64,000 nt of DNA, taken from contig OY735212.1 in NCBI GenBank assembly GCA_963457665.1, positions 1,994,397 to 2,058,396 of the forward strand, in the 5' to 3' direction. The DNA comes from Thysanoteuthis rhombus. Lineage: Eukaryota; Mollusca; Cephalopoda; Oegopsida; Thysanoteuthidae. This document shows positions 45,449-58,005 of the stretch, piece after piece. The notes beneath the pieces were generated by a model. The model made no database searches. It was not told the origin of the DNA and saw only the letters and a program-made list of their open reading frames with translations. Within the stretch, counting starts at the first letter, position 1. The number at the start of each line of letters is the position of its first letter. The position numbers and the translations under genes were made by a program.

Positions 45449-45661
45449 CCAGATTTGGTCAGAAAGGGGAGATAATCCGAGCTTCATCTCAGAAACTTAC
45501 CCAACTCAAGTATTGGCATAACATTGAATTCGGAAATTGGTTGAGTCTGGCACTAAAGGTCCAAAACCAACCTCTTGAGGCTTTCGATGTCTATTCCAAT
45601 GTCTGTGTTGGGTGAATCTCCGAGATAAAATTTGGATTATCTCCCCTTCTGGCCACCCTGG
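45449..45661. mobile_element. Inverted-repeat element family M3, copy 2 (TRMT1 3' side)
   Basis: Starts CCAGATTTGGTCAGAAAGGG followed by GAGATAATCC, and ends GGATTATCTCCCCTTCTGGC followed by CACCCTGG. The termini are about 28-30 bp inverted repeats. The interior matches the 24795-25024 copy (AGAAACTTACCCAACTCAAG; ATTCCAATGTCTGTGTTGGG). It starts about 65 bases after the TRMT1 stop, so it is probably in the 3' UTR. Confidence 0.75.
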
Positions 45662-46323
45662 TTATGACTAATTCCAACCACATGTATATCATAAATGACA
45701 ATTTTCCTGAATTTTTCTTGGCCTAAACAAAAAAAACTCCCATATATATTTCTTTCTTGTAGATAATACATTTCTTTATGATGAGACTTTTTATTGGGAA
45801 ACAAAAAGTTTTTAATTAATTAAAGAAACTATCATTATCAAAACTGATCTTTTGTTTGCCAAATTATTTTATTATGTAATGATTATATCTATTCTTTTGT
45901 TGGTCACCTAGATTATAATGGTGTAATCCAGGTTGGTTAATTGTTGTGTCCTCTTTTCATTCGATCACTGAAAGGGACAAAGAACTGATGCCTTCAACTA
46001 GAGCTCCAGTTCACTGTGTGTTGCTCATGAGTGATTTGGCTCTCATTCCTGTTCGTGACGACTTCAACAACCTCTACTCCAAGAACGAGGCTCTGCACAA
46101 AAGTGAGACTTAAAGCTCAAGGTTCATCCATTATCCAACTGTACTCCTCTATTTATACTCTTGGCCTTCCTCCAAATACAAATTAGTTAGAGATGATATC
46201 ACAGTAGTAATGAGAGTACCCAACTGTAAATTGTCTCGAAATCCTAAACTGCTTGAGCCACTCGCTATTGACAAGGGAACTCATCTGTGATAGAAATGAA
46301 GTTTGCTAAAATTATTATGGTAG

Positions 46324-46329
46324 AATAAA
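46324..46329 (+). promoter_or_regulatory. Candidate TRMT1 polyadenylation signal
   Basis: AATAAA about 940 bases after the stop; an M3 element lies in between. An ATTAAA variant occurs earlier, at about 45821. This rests on the hexamer only. Confidence 0.25.
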
Positions 46330-48184
46330 AAGGAAATTTTAAAAATTCACCAAACACTGAAAGGCTGGTAACTTTAATAACTAGCCATTACTCACGATAT
46401 TAACATTTGAATTTTCTAAAAATGAATCTAAGAGATATTAGCTGATGCAATGACTGTTTTCACTTGAAAAGTTCTCTTATTTAACTCTTTCAAGACAACC
46501 AACCAATGTTTTTTCCTCAATTTAGTATATTATCCTGACTACAGTTTTTCTGCATTGCAAAAGTGCTTTTGAAGATGCTAGTAGAATTTGATGAAATGCA
46601 TTGAGCCTAGTAAGCTTTATCTTCATGATTATAAAATTTTTTAAGATGTAAAACACTTATTTTCAAATCTATCACTTCCATATTGTGGAATTTACTACCA
46701 CCATTCTTTCAGATTACCTGACATCCACGCAATAAGCAGAACCGACTTGTGATTAATGCCTGAATTTTCAAAAGAGTATAAAAATATCAGTAATGTATTG
46801 ATTTTCATTCAATGGTTGAAGAAAATGATTCTTTTATAAAATCAAAAAGTTTCTGTTTTTTCTAAGAACCCAAATCATGTTGGGACACATTTATCCCATT
46901 AGATCTCTACATTGAGATGGATGAAAAATAAGGTTTTAGCAGATCACTCCACCCACATATCTTTCTCGTTCAGCCATATGATGTGATCTAATTCCTGCAT
47001 GGGTTTCATACTATGATGACATCAAATCTCATTTACTTCATTTTCCGCGACACATACATCCCAGTAAATTTCCAAAATAGTTATTCACAATAAGTGTAGA
47101 AGGAAAGAGATAGGTTTCAAAAAGTTCCTTTCAACATTCTCATGTGGGCTCCAACTCCAAAATTGACAGAATTAGGACCAAACATTAAGAAAAACGAAAA
47201 TCAAGAAAATATTAAAACAAGATTGACCAATTCAAAAGTTATGTAGAAAAATCAGGAATCTTTGGTTCGAATTCTATCAATTTTGAAGAAGTCTAAAGTT
47301 GTTAGAAGTTTTTGAAACATAGCAGATTAATATGTCCCAGAGTCTCGAAAATATTAGATATATCATAATAGTGATAAGAGTGGTCTCCCTTGTTCTTCGT
47401 ATTATTTACCTTAGCGAAAATGATTGGTCATGGATCTTGTTTTGTTAAAAGAATGTCGGCCTCTGTTTGAAATGATGTAACTTCAATTATAATTCTTAGT
47501 TTTTGAGGTGGGCAGGTCTTCTCCTCTCAGAAAAATGAACTTGCGCTGGACTTGCTCATTAATCAAAAGACAATTTTTTTATTGGTCATTAGCCCAACAC
47601 GAGGTAAAAAAAAGGTTATTTCCCTTGCAAGTCATTAATTTTTTTTGTATACGGTAATTGTAAAAAGTATCCGATTTATTGCAAAAGGTTAATTTCAACA
47701 CACTCATACACTCTTTCCCCTCCCCCCACGAAATTCTTATTCGAAGGAATATTATAAACCCTTATCATTTTAAGTTTTTGACTACTTTTACTTCCATCTT
47801 ATTCTATTAATCGTTTTTATTTTTTATCGAAACTTTTTGCTCCAACCGATTACACCCCGGCAGCGAATAGACAGCGTTGATCCCAAGAGTTACTCTAAAA
47901 TAAGATTAAGATGAAGGTAAAAAAAGGGTAAAAAGATTGAAAAATAATAACGATTCATATCTAGCTCAAAAATTGGCCGAGTTATAAGATTAAAAAATAA
48001 AACGATAAAAAATGTTTCTGTATAAGTGATAAAAATAGGTTTTTGTAACTAGGTATACATTTGTAGACATTGAACCGAATACCTAGAAATTGAAAGGTAG
48101 GTATATGCCTTATCCCTGCGCCCCTCACTCACCCATTTGTTCCTGTGTATATGACCCCCATTCTGTCTCTACAGACAATGGAAT

Positions 48185-48382
48185 GTCCCCTTCAAGGCGT
48201 ATGCCTGGGTGAAGCGTATGGAGAATATGATGCCCAATCGTCTGAATACCCTCTCGGCTTTGTCTTACTGGTTGCCTTCTCAAGACTAGAGAGCCTAATC
48301 TGCCCCACTGTTTTAGCTGTATCTAGGAGGTGAATAGATGAATCCATGCCTTTCCCAAGGGTATTAGTGCGTAGTGAACGTA
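48185..48382 (+). repeat. Dispersed repeat family R2, copy 3
   Basis: Ends GAATCCATGCCTTTCCCAAG followed by GGTATTAGTGCGTAGTGAACG, parallel to the copies near 25.2 and 31.9 kb. It is the most diverged of the three. Confidence 0.55.
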
Positions 48383-49689
48383 AAAGATTTTTTCATATCC
48401 TTGTTTTGATTAAATAAACTTTTGATCAATACAAAACTGTAAAAAAAAGCTAAACTCCGCCATTTAAGCAATTTCAACGATTCAGTGTGTAAGACATACA
48501 CCTGAAACGAGAGCAACTCTTATTGAATGTCTGCAGTACAACTTTAATAGTTGTATGTTTCCCTTCCAGTGAGAGATAACGACGTTTAAAACCAATTTCT
48601 TTTAAAAAAAAAGAGCCATGATTTCTAATACTGAGTTTCAAGGCAAAAAAGCCCTCCCCAATTAGAAAATTACTGCAACTCAATTTTAATGCCCTAATCT
48701 CTCCCTATTTGACCTTGAATCATACCAAACATGAAAAAATTAATGTATTTATTAAAATTTTCATGAAATAAGCGTTAAACAGGTCTCGACTTCTGACGAT
48801 GAGGATACTTCATCTTCCTCCTAAGGAAGTGATGCTGCATGAGATAGTCATCTCTCAAGTTGAAACTTGGAACATTCCAATGAGTCATGTGTTTGAACTT
48901 CAGCAGAGAAACACTGTGCCTTGAGGAAAAGTACGTTGCTAAATAAAGTGGACCAATGATTTGGGACCCAACTGGCTGGCTTGATTGACCGAACAAGGCA
49001 AATAGTTTTTTTAAAAACATATATAAAATTTTGTTTGAAGCAATGGACACAACAAGGAAGGAAACTTAGTCAACTGCGACGTAAATCGTTCGTTTATTTG
49101 ACTTTTAACTTGAGTCACGTGCTAAAAATATTTGAAATATTTTTTTGCAAACTAAAAACGTATTTTTTTAAATCAATTCTAGCAGATTTAATCCCAAAAA
49201 ATGTTCATTCGGTAGCACTGTGGCTTGGCTCAAATAAACGACACATTGATCATACTAAACGAAGCAAATTAACGAAGATTACATACGTTTGAGTCGGTTC
49301 TTACAAGATTGGTCCTATTGTGCTACTAGTTCAAAAAACGACGATCAACTTGAGCGAAGTCCACTGTATATGAATTACAATGTTTCTAGTTTCAACAAAA
49401 TTGACCGAAAAAATCTTTTCTCAAAGAATAAAGAACTCATACATAAAAAATCTGTTGCAACTTGAAATTTCTGTAGCATTTATTGTTTTGTCAAATACAA
49501 AACACCTCAAAAGGTACAGTGAGCAAGAACAATGGTATAATATCAGGTTGTTAGACATGAAATGTCAATTTTTTACATTATGGAGATTGATGCTTGAAGG
49601 GAAAGGTTAATGTAATTTCATTTTTGTAGTTATAATTCGTTATTATCGAGGAATTTCGACGATAGAACTTTTATTGAAAAAAAGCATCA

Positions 49690-51720
49690 AATTTTCAACA
49701 TAATATCTGCAATAATATCAATTTTCAGATGTAGAGGGAAGTCACATTTGACCTCTGAGGACTGAGAGGTCAAATTCAAGATTGTCGACTGTCTAATGTT
49801 TAAACACGTTCAATTTGTGAATCAGCGTTGAAAAACATTTAGGGTAATATTTCTAACTAGGTTGGGAATACCCATTCATGTGTTGATAATTTTAAGATCA
49901 CTTGATCAAAAACACCTTGCCCCAAAGAAATTTCAATAAATCCTTTTTCAATGTGTTCTCTTGTATATGGATATACTGCTTGTGCGGTCTACACAGTCCC
50001 TTTGTGGCAATTGAATCTAACTTGATTTAATATTTTTGTTCCGTTCTTATCAAATGAAAATTAGACTTCCCATAATTACCAGTGAAAAAAATATGTTTGA
50101 CCCACCTGCCTTGTGTGTGTGACACCGATCAACTGTTTTTGTACCTATTATTCAGATTGCTTTTGTGCGTTTGCATCTTACGTGGTCTAATGCCACCGAG
50201 GAAAATTTCAAGCGGCCATAAATTATATCTCTTCATCCGAAATCCAAGAATTTTCGCGTGTTTACATTCGGAAGTGTCAAAGTTGTCGACTAGACAATGA
50301 TATTCTGAAGTGATGATTACACTCCATCTGGCAAATGTAACCAAAACTAATTTAGATATTTATGGCTTGACCGAAACCAAGTGCAACCACCTTTTTGATG
50401 TGTTGACTCACCCTCTTAATCGGTTGTTTTATACGCGTGCGTTAACATGTCATTTGATCTGTCAACGATGCTAAATTCATACCTTTCCCACAGTCAGTAT
50501 GTAGTAGAATTTTGATACGTTATCAAACACATTTGTCACTACAAGAAACCGTTGGGAAAACTTGTCTATGATTCTGATCGAACAATCGACATTTAAACAC
50601 GTTAGAGGGCCATCTTGAAAATTATACCCTTTCAGTGGCTAGACTTAAGAAGAACTTGGATATGCTATAGAACACACTTCACTCAAGAAATCACTGAGAA
50701 AACTTGTTTCGGGTGGAATATGAACAAGATATGGGCATTTTAAGAATTCGGCTACCATTTTGGACACCATCTGGAAAATGACACCTTTCCAGTGGTCATG
50801 TCTGTTGTGGACTTTTTGAGTATCTCTAGCATTACAGCTACAAGATGGTTGAGATACCTTTTGTTGTGAATTTCTAGGGGGTAAACCATTTTGAAAATTA
50901 TACATTTCCATCAGTCAGACTGTGATGAAATATTCATATGATATAAAGTTCACCTAACATTATATGATCTGTTGAGGAAAACCGCCTAGGATAACAAATG
51001 AACGAGTAATGGGCATTTCAACGGTTTTGTGACAAATCATAGCTTTCTATTGATTGGATTGTGGTAAGATTTTGATGTGTTATCAAGTACACTTAACACT
51101 ACAAGAAACCGTCGGGGAATCCCGACGTAGAATCTTGGATCTTTCCAATGGTCGGACTGTAGCAAAACTTTGGTATGTTATTGAGCACACTTTCTGCTAC
51201 AAGAAACTTGTGCTGAGTAAATACTGAACGAGTAATGGAGATTTTATAGATTTGGCGGCCATCTTGAAAAATATACCTTTTCACTGGTCAGAAACCTGAT
51301 ACAACAGAAAAACCGTTGAGAAACTTTTCTCTTCATCGGGTAAGGTATTTATTTTCATGAATGCATCCGACTACAATATTAAAAATGAGAGAATATTCAA
51401 ATTGATTTTGTCATAACTTCAGGTCTGTAGATTGTTAGGAAAATTGGCAACATGTTTTTTTCATGTCTGCTGTACACATACTTTGTTATTTCAGCGAGAT
51501 AATGCTTTGACCTTGACCCCTGAATGCATCCTGTTGACGTCTGGTGATCGCAAAAGTATCACCGAATGAATGTACGTTCTTGATTGTTTGTTTCCTAAAT
51601 TAAATGCGTTTAAAAATAAGACTCGGTCGACTGGTAGCTGTCTTGAATTTGACCTCTCACTGTCCTCAAAGATCGAATCTGACTACCCCCACAACAGGAA
51701 ATTAATGTTATGACATGTAC
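49690..51720. mobile_element. About 2 kb segment bounded by inverted repeats, with an internal decayed tandem array
   Basis: The left terminal region at about 49690-49830 has the core GAGGACTGAGAGGTCAAATT with CAAGATTGTCGACTG after it. It is mirrored at about 51600-51720, with the core AATTTGACCTCTCACTGTCC and GTCGACTGGTAGCTGTC before it. Similarity extends over roughly 130 bases per end with indels. The interior holds a degraded tandem repeat at 50460-51330. No transposase frame was found. Confidence 0.6.
50460..51330. repeat. Degenerate tandem array (units of about 100-160 bp)
   Basis: A block like GGCCATCTTGAAAAATATAC, then CTTTTCACTGGTCAG, recurs near 50611, 50768, 50886, 51032, 51132 and 51258. 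A block CACTACAAGAAACCGT with GGGAA recurs near 50537, 51096 and 51198, and AACGAGTAATGG occurs at 51001 and 51226. Unit lengths have drifted through indels. Confidence 0.65.
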
Positions 51721-51814
51721 TATATAAGCAATTTTATACTGTTTCCAAAAACTACACAATCGGCCATAATTTGAGAACTTATGAGCTCTTCTAACTCAAA
51801 GTATGACTAATTTT

Positions 51815-52150
51815 CAGACACGAATTCAAATTGGAGCATAATGTTGCTCCAGCTGTTGATAACATCAATAAGGCATTTGGAGTCACAGCAACAAAGAGAA
51901 CTTTACAGCGTTGACTCGATAGGTTTCGGTCTTGAAATATGGATGTCAGTGCTAAACCTTAAAGGAGGTCCAGAGCTGTTATTAATGATGAAGAATTAAC
52001 GACAGCAGTGGCCAACGACCTGCAAACAATGCTTTGAGAACTTTCTGGGAAACTCGAGGGCTTCAACGGCAGATACATTATCTCAAGGCAATAGGAAATA
52101 TTTGAGAGTTGGAAAATGGGCCCCACTTAAAGAGATATAAATTCTCCATG
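51815..52150 (+). pseudogene. Mariner (SETMAR-like) transposase N-terminal relic
   Basis: The + strand reads HEFKLEHNVAPAVDNINKAF, then RRSRAVINDEELTTAVANDL, a stop, ELSGKLEG, and in another frame LRVGKWAPLK. This is the order of the paired helix-turn-helix DNA-binding region and linker of mariner transposases. There are several stops and at least one frameshift. The catalytic DDD part is absent. Confidence 0.75.
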
Positions 52151-54201
52151 GAAGTGCCAATCCTCACATTTCGCAGCTGACTGTCTAAGCTTAGAGAATT
52201 GGGATACCTAGCAGTATAGGCTATACTCACCTGACATCAGAGATTATAACAGATTATCATTTTGTGTGTAACAACCTGATTAGTTTTACATTACGATTTA
52301 TTTATAAATCGTGGCCTCAAAGTCCGTTGAGCGATAGTGAGTATGCTAATCTCTAAAGACATTGCTCATGAGTTTTTTTTCTTTTGCTGAATGCCAAATT
52401 GAACGAGTCACGGGGTAAAGTTGGACTGACTGGAGTAATAAAGACGTTGAGAAAAAAGATCATTAAAACGATTACTTCAGACTAAAAAAAAAACTGATGT
52501 ACTCGGGGTGTGTAAATATTCCCAGCACTTCTTTCTCGAAAACTAGAGATCAAATGCAAAGTTGAAAACCGTTTTTCGATGGAAACTTTTGCACATAACT
52601 ACAAAACTACAATTATTGTTGTCAAAATCTAGTGCCAAATCACCAGATGATTTTGTTTTCTTACTGTAAAAAGAACAACTGATTGCCTGGAGGCTGTCTT
52701 ACTGACTGAGCTAAATTGACAAGTCTTATATATCATCGGAAATTTATCATACAAATACGGACGGGCTTATTTCATTCTAATAAATAAATACACATTTACA
52801 AAAACGTTTTTTTTAATGTTTTATTTGTTATATGTGTACAATACAAAGTTGCAGTAATAATCTTCAGTCGGAATAGAGGTAGCAGCCAGTCTTATCATTC
52901 GTATATATTCACTTGATAAACAATGCTTGCTTCTTTTATCAACAGACAACAATGGTATAAACAATATACACAACTTTCTTCTGGCAAACTTAGTTATGTA
53001 TCTTGTTGAATGAGGTTTTGATCTTCTGAATACTGCGCTAACACCTTCAGGGTAATTTTATTCATTTTATTAAAAAACAAAACTTCACGATTCGCTGCGT
53101 AGCGTAAAATGTACATTATTCTATCACCTTTTTAACTTAAGGCCTGTTCTCACTTGAAAAACAATTGAAAAACATAAAAAAAAAGACTGGAATTATTTTC
53201 ATGTTTTCTTTCCACGGTCTGATGGTTCTTAAATCTAATAAATGTCAGACTTCGACAATTTTATTTTACGGTTTTTGTTTGAAAAAATTATGAATAGTTT
53301 TATGAGACGAAATAAAAATACATTTAATTTGAAGTGATGCACCCACCTACACCCACCCACATACGTGTGTGCACACAAAAATACATCCACACATTGTAAT
53401 GAATTATGTAATTTGAAGCTATGCTTATACATGTATGTTTAATCAAATATACAAACATACATATACACACACGTATAAAAATAATCCGAGCAGTTTGTTT
53501 ATTACCCAAATGAAATTAACTATTAGTTTAAGAAAATAATCAAAGCTGCAGTAAAAGATTTCGGACTTTAAATTGAAGGCTGTCTGGTTAAAATGTGATT
53601 TAGATTCAATTAAAATCTGATACATATTTATATGTTAAAATTTATTTTTCATTGTCTTAGACGAGTTTCTTGAATCGCATGACGAGAGCAAAAGCATTGA
53701 AATGAAAAGCAGATCTGGTTGGTTTTCCGTGACCACAAACCAAGAAATAAACAGACAAAAAAGCGGCATAGGCTTCTATATTATAAGACTAGCTTACTCA
53801 TATCGTCAAAAATGACGACATATATGGAATATATGGATACACATTGCATTTTATATATGTAGGCAATAGAGGTCTGCATTACTGTCAGCTTGGACAAGAG
53901 AATTCTCTTGTCCACGAACGGAATTCTTTTTTAATCTTTTTTTTTTATCTTTTATTGCTTTTTCATTCTTTTTCATTGTTCTTTAAACTCAGCATTTATG
54001 CTACATCATTAGAACATAAAACTCTTTTTTTACTGCGTCAGTTTCGTCCCTCAGCATGACAGTACAAAGATACATCGCTTATTATTATAGACGTGGATTA
54101 TATGACGAATCAAAACGAAAATAACACCTGTGTTATGATTCTTATTACATCATATATAGTTGATAATAAGATCCATCGGAGTCAAAACACCGGCTCTACT
54201 C
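52151..54201. other. No gene seen
   Basis: AT-rich DNA with short CA/TA-rich runs (about 53340-53480). Open frames reflect low complexity or are short, without motifs. Confidence 0.5.
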
Positions 54202-54452
54202 TTACAATGGAGGCAAAAAGTTACCACCACGTCTGGGGAAGAATGGTGATCCAAAATGGTTGACGGGGAACACACAGATCGAACCACACTTGTGACTTTT
54301 GCAGCAGATCATTCTAAATCTGCAATCCTGGTCCGTGTGGCAGTTAGGACCGGCATTATTCGAACACTGATTCCAAAATCTTGGGCACTGGCGTCTGCCT
54401 ACATTCGGCTGCAACTGACCCGGTCGATTGGAACTTCTGTCAGTGTTGGGAT
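54202..54452 (-). CDS. Last exon of a small secreted WAP-type (four-disulfide core) protein, partial
   Basis: The minus strand has an acceptor TTTTATTTCAG at 54453-54463, then 82 codons to TAA (54204-54202). The first two bases complete a codon begun in an upstream exon. The domain has eight cysteines in the WAP order: QCP, NQC, NC, DQDC, CC, KC and IC. It follows the typical spacing with a D/E-rich C-x5-C-x5-CC core (CHTDQDCRFRMICC) and a closing CGSICVFP. WAP domains are small secreted protease-inhibitor or antimicrobial modules; which role applies here cannot be read from the sequence. The tail is Pro/Gly/Phe-rich. The expected signal-peptide exon upstream (higher coordinates) was not found, so the gene may be partial or a relic. 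Reading straight through to ATG 54498 gives no signal peptide. Confidence 0.6.
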
Positions 54453-56231
54453 CTGAAATAAAACGTTCAAGATTAAGCAAGAAAGTCAATAGATCCATTC
54501 CTGATATGATCAGGCCATCATTTTATCAGTGTACCCACGGAATAAACACTACAAAAATGAATTTATTCAATGGATTACTGGGACAAGCATCCTTATAATC
54601 TTGGTTTCGATAACTATGTTTCGCTCGGTATACTCTATAGTGTATGTTGTAACCGGCAAACTTGAAGGAGTTTTTAATGGAACTCTTCATGAGACTTTAT
54701 TCATTGGGGTCTGTTGAATTTCTAAGGAGAAAAAAAGGTCGTTACCATCTTTTCCTTTCTAATTTTTCTATTTGATTTTGTTTTGTGGTTTTGCACCATC
54801 GAGATAAAAAACGAAATCCCTCTCTTTCTAAGCAGGTTGTTGATCTAAAGAAGGCCGTAAACTGAATGGGTCGAAACATTGTGGTAACAACTGGAGCAAC
54901 AAAAGGACTAATATCAATTGTTCAAAGAACTTTTGGAATGACGACTCTTCACAAAATTACAAAAAAGTACCTTCGAACACCTGACTGAGGCCGGCAAATG
55001 GATCGACCGGAACATCCGCTAAGAACAAGGGCACTTATAGGAATGAGGAATGCCAATGGCTCATCTTAAAATTACAGGAGGTAACACTACTGTATATACA
55101 AATATCAACCACTATCTATCTTTTGTGAGTTTGATTCAGTGGTGAAGGAATGAGATAATGATTGATTCCCAAACCCAAATGAAGCAGTTGCATTTGAACA
55201 AAACTCATTTGCTAGAAAGAAAAAAATATTCTCATTACTTCATCGTACAAATACCACATTTTGTTTGATTTTGATTATCACAATGTTCTCTCTAATCTTT
55301 TCATGGCCAGTTCGGAACCAAAGAATCTGTATTAATGTGAAAAGTGCAGAAAATATTTTTACTTTTGGGACGATCATCGATTTTTTCGTCCCAAGTTCAA
55401 GAAACAAAGGTATAACAAAAAGTGTATAATAAAAGGGATTATTCATTTGTTGAATTGATTAGTCGTTATTGTCTATTCATCCTAATTTAATCCTATATTT
55501 TTTGCTTGTTACATAAATCATATGCATATTAGGCCATTAATTACTTTCATTAAAAAAAACCCTCCCAAATTCTATGTTTTGATAAAAGATTGAGTTGTGA
55601 ACATAAAGCAAAATTAGCAGACAGCCTAGTGATAGAATCTATGCGCCAATTCGAACACATAATCTTTTCATAAACCAGCAATCAAATGATGCTGCTTACA
55701 GCATGAACAATATGATCGTCGCCATTTCAGCCACGTAGTTTTATAATTCAACTCATTTGCTCTTCATCTGAAACTTTCAATATTCGTGCGTAGCATTAGC
55801 ATTTTATTGAGTGGCGAGATCTTTTCTCGTGTAAGGCTGCTCAGCTTAGAGAGAACCTTGTTTACAATGTATATGCAAATGCTTCACCAGTCAAAGAATG
55901 ATGGTTAACCTGCTAGTCTCACCGACCATTATTGATGTAACGAGTTCACTGCTCTCAAGGTTTCCCACTATTTTAGCCTTGTGCCAGACCAAGATAAACC
56001 TCTTAAATATCTACAGACTTCGTTATTTGTTGTCTCACAAGGCACTACTAATATAGTGAGTTCTATCTTCTCGGGGTTCCTCACACTCGTAGCTTTGTGA
56101 TAGACTAGGAAAAGTAAAGCAAATATCTACATAGACTGGCTGTCTTAAGGGGATGGTAAGCCAGCTCATCTAGCCAGCTATAACTAGTTTAGTGGGTTCA
56201 AGATCCCAAAGAGTAAGTAAAAATATACTAT
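54453..56231. other. No gene seen; may hold the 5' exon of the WAP-type gene
   Basis: I looked on the minus strand for a hydrophobic signal-peptide exon ending one base into a codon and could not assign one. Short open frames lack motifs. Confidence 0.45.
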
Positions 56232-56750
56232 GTACGTGGTCTGACCGGAAAGTATCAAGCCATTTTGAATATCCCGAGAACCAGTTGTATAACTTTGATG
56301 TAACTTGGCAATCAATCAGAGAGGACATTACGATTGATGTGTAAACATGTCTTCTTCCGTGCAGTTACACAGTCGGCAGCGAAACGCCATTTATTGGGCT
56401 CGTTTATTGTATGGTCATCGCATTCAAAATGACCAAGCATGTCCCTTCTTCACGTCCTGTGCAAGATCTTTTGACGAAACATTGCATCATCCTCAGTACC
56501 CCTTCCCCTAGAATTGGCTCCCAGTTACTTCCGACCTCTCCAAAAGAATTTTCAAACCGTGGACGAGGCGAGGCAGCTGATGGCGACCCCGACAGGAGAA
56601 CTTGGAGAATGTTTGGAAAAGCGGAAGGAACGCTGGGAGAGTGAGATCACAAGAGGAATATTTTGAAGTGGATAAGGGCGCTAACGCCGTGGGTAGGATA
56701 ATATCTCGTTAATGTTACATGGCTGGATACTTTCCGGACAGACGTTGTAC
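56232..56750 (+). mobile_element. Internally deleted mariner element with both terminal repeats
   Basis: The ends GTACGTGGTCTGACCGGAAA (then GTATCAAGCCAT) and ATGGCTGGATACTTTCCGGA (then CAGACGTTGTAC) are inverted repeats of about 32 bp. The + strand interior encodes LELAPSYFRPLQKNFQTVDE, then ARQLMATP and RWES, the C-terminal transposase region. The middle of the transposase is missing and the frame breaks. The same family is represented at 32471-32745. Confidence 0.75.
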
Positions 56751-57179
56751 GTCCAGACACACATTATTAATATAAAAAAATTCCCATAAAAGTGGTAACT
56801 GTTTTCCAGGAATAGAGAAGCTTATTTCGTTTCATATAGTTGTTCAGCGATGATAATTTCCGTAACTATTTTCGGAGAATTGCGATTCGGGCGGCAGTGC
56901 CGGACTCAGATGAGGGAATTCGAGTGGTCAAACATTATTATAAAAGAAAAAGAAAGAAATAGTGCGTATTAAGCCAACCGAGTTACTAACACGATCTGCT
57001 TAATTGCATTGGACACATCAGTTCTCGTACGATCACCGAAGCTCATCAGCAGCAGCTTTTCTGGGTTCGTCGTTGGACATAAACCTTCCCAAGGATTCGC
57101 CAGACCTCTCTATCATGGACATCACAGAACCAATAACTTCTGAACTTGACTAACTCGCCACGCCATCTTATATTTTGCC

Positions 57180-57310
57180 GGTCGCATTTTCCTTATGATC
57201 TCTGGGGATACATGTTGTGAGTCGTGATGTCTATCGGTTGTCTAAGATTTTTGCAACATAACCAGCCCATTGCCCTTTGAGTTTTCTATTGGATTTCATG
57301 ATATCCTTGA
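57180..57310 (-). mobile_element. LINE ORF2 C-terminal fragment
   Basis: The minus strand reads AAACTCAAAGGGCAATGGGC (KLKGQWAG), the same motif as KLKWQWAGH at about 30550 and KLKWQWAGH at about 61250. A similar short minus-strand fragment lies at about 15910-15945 in the ACVR1 intron. Confidence 0.55.
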
Positions 57311-57887
57311 CTTCTGAGTTAATCAACGTCAAACCTAGTCAGTACCAAGGCGGGTAACCGTCTGGGTACACATGGTGCCGTAAGCAGTTGGGGATCATGT
57401 AGGATGCTTCCCGTGATGATTGTGTTGAGGAGGAGATCGATCTCTACACTACACTCAGTAACACAAACCAAAGGCCCTCCCCCTCCCTGAACCCTCTGAC
57501 TGGCCTGGCTGCGAGTGACAAGAAATAAATGAACGAGCGTAGAAAAGCAAGATCCATTAATTCAAAACTACTGAACGCGACTCAACAATGTAACTAATCA
57601 AGACTTTTATCCCAAGACATTACTTTCGGGAAGCTATGAAGGAAGCAAATCTGTTTGGTCACTCAACAGAGACTGTCACACCAACGTCTTTGGGCTGCAT
57701 GTCGTGTTAGGGATAACCAATTAGAAAAATTGAAAAATGTGGTTATTAATGGGATCAATGAAAAAAAATCGAATATTAAGAAAACTAGCGGACAAAAAAA
57801 TGATAACTCCCAAAGAGGTAGTCAGGGGTATTTTATAAAGAAAAAACAAAAAGGCATTTTTCTAGACATAATAAGGAATAAATGTCT

Positions 57888-58005
57888 GAATTTTCAGCCC
57901 TCTAGCTCAATTGATGCAGGCTGTACACTTGATACATATGTACATAGCCAGACCAACTTAAAAACCGAGGAAACTTATGTTGCCAGTCTTGGTTGGCGGT
58001 TTCTA
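57888..58005 (+). repeat. Dispersed repeat family R3, copy
   Basis: TTTTCAGCCCTCTAGCTCAA, ACATAGCCAGACCAACTTAA and GAAACTTATGTTGCCAGTCT match 28968-29100 in order. Non-coding. Confidence 0.6.

Larger units (their letters stand above)
45662..49689. other. Gap downstream of TRMT1; no gene seen
   Basis: AT-rich DNA with one R2 repeat copy (48185-48382). Short open frames here have no recognisable motifs and no matching splice partners. Confidence 0.55.
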
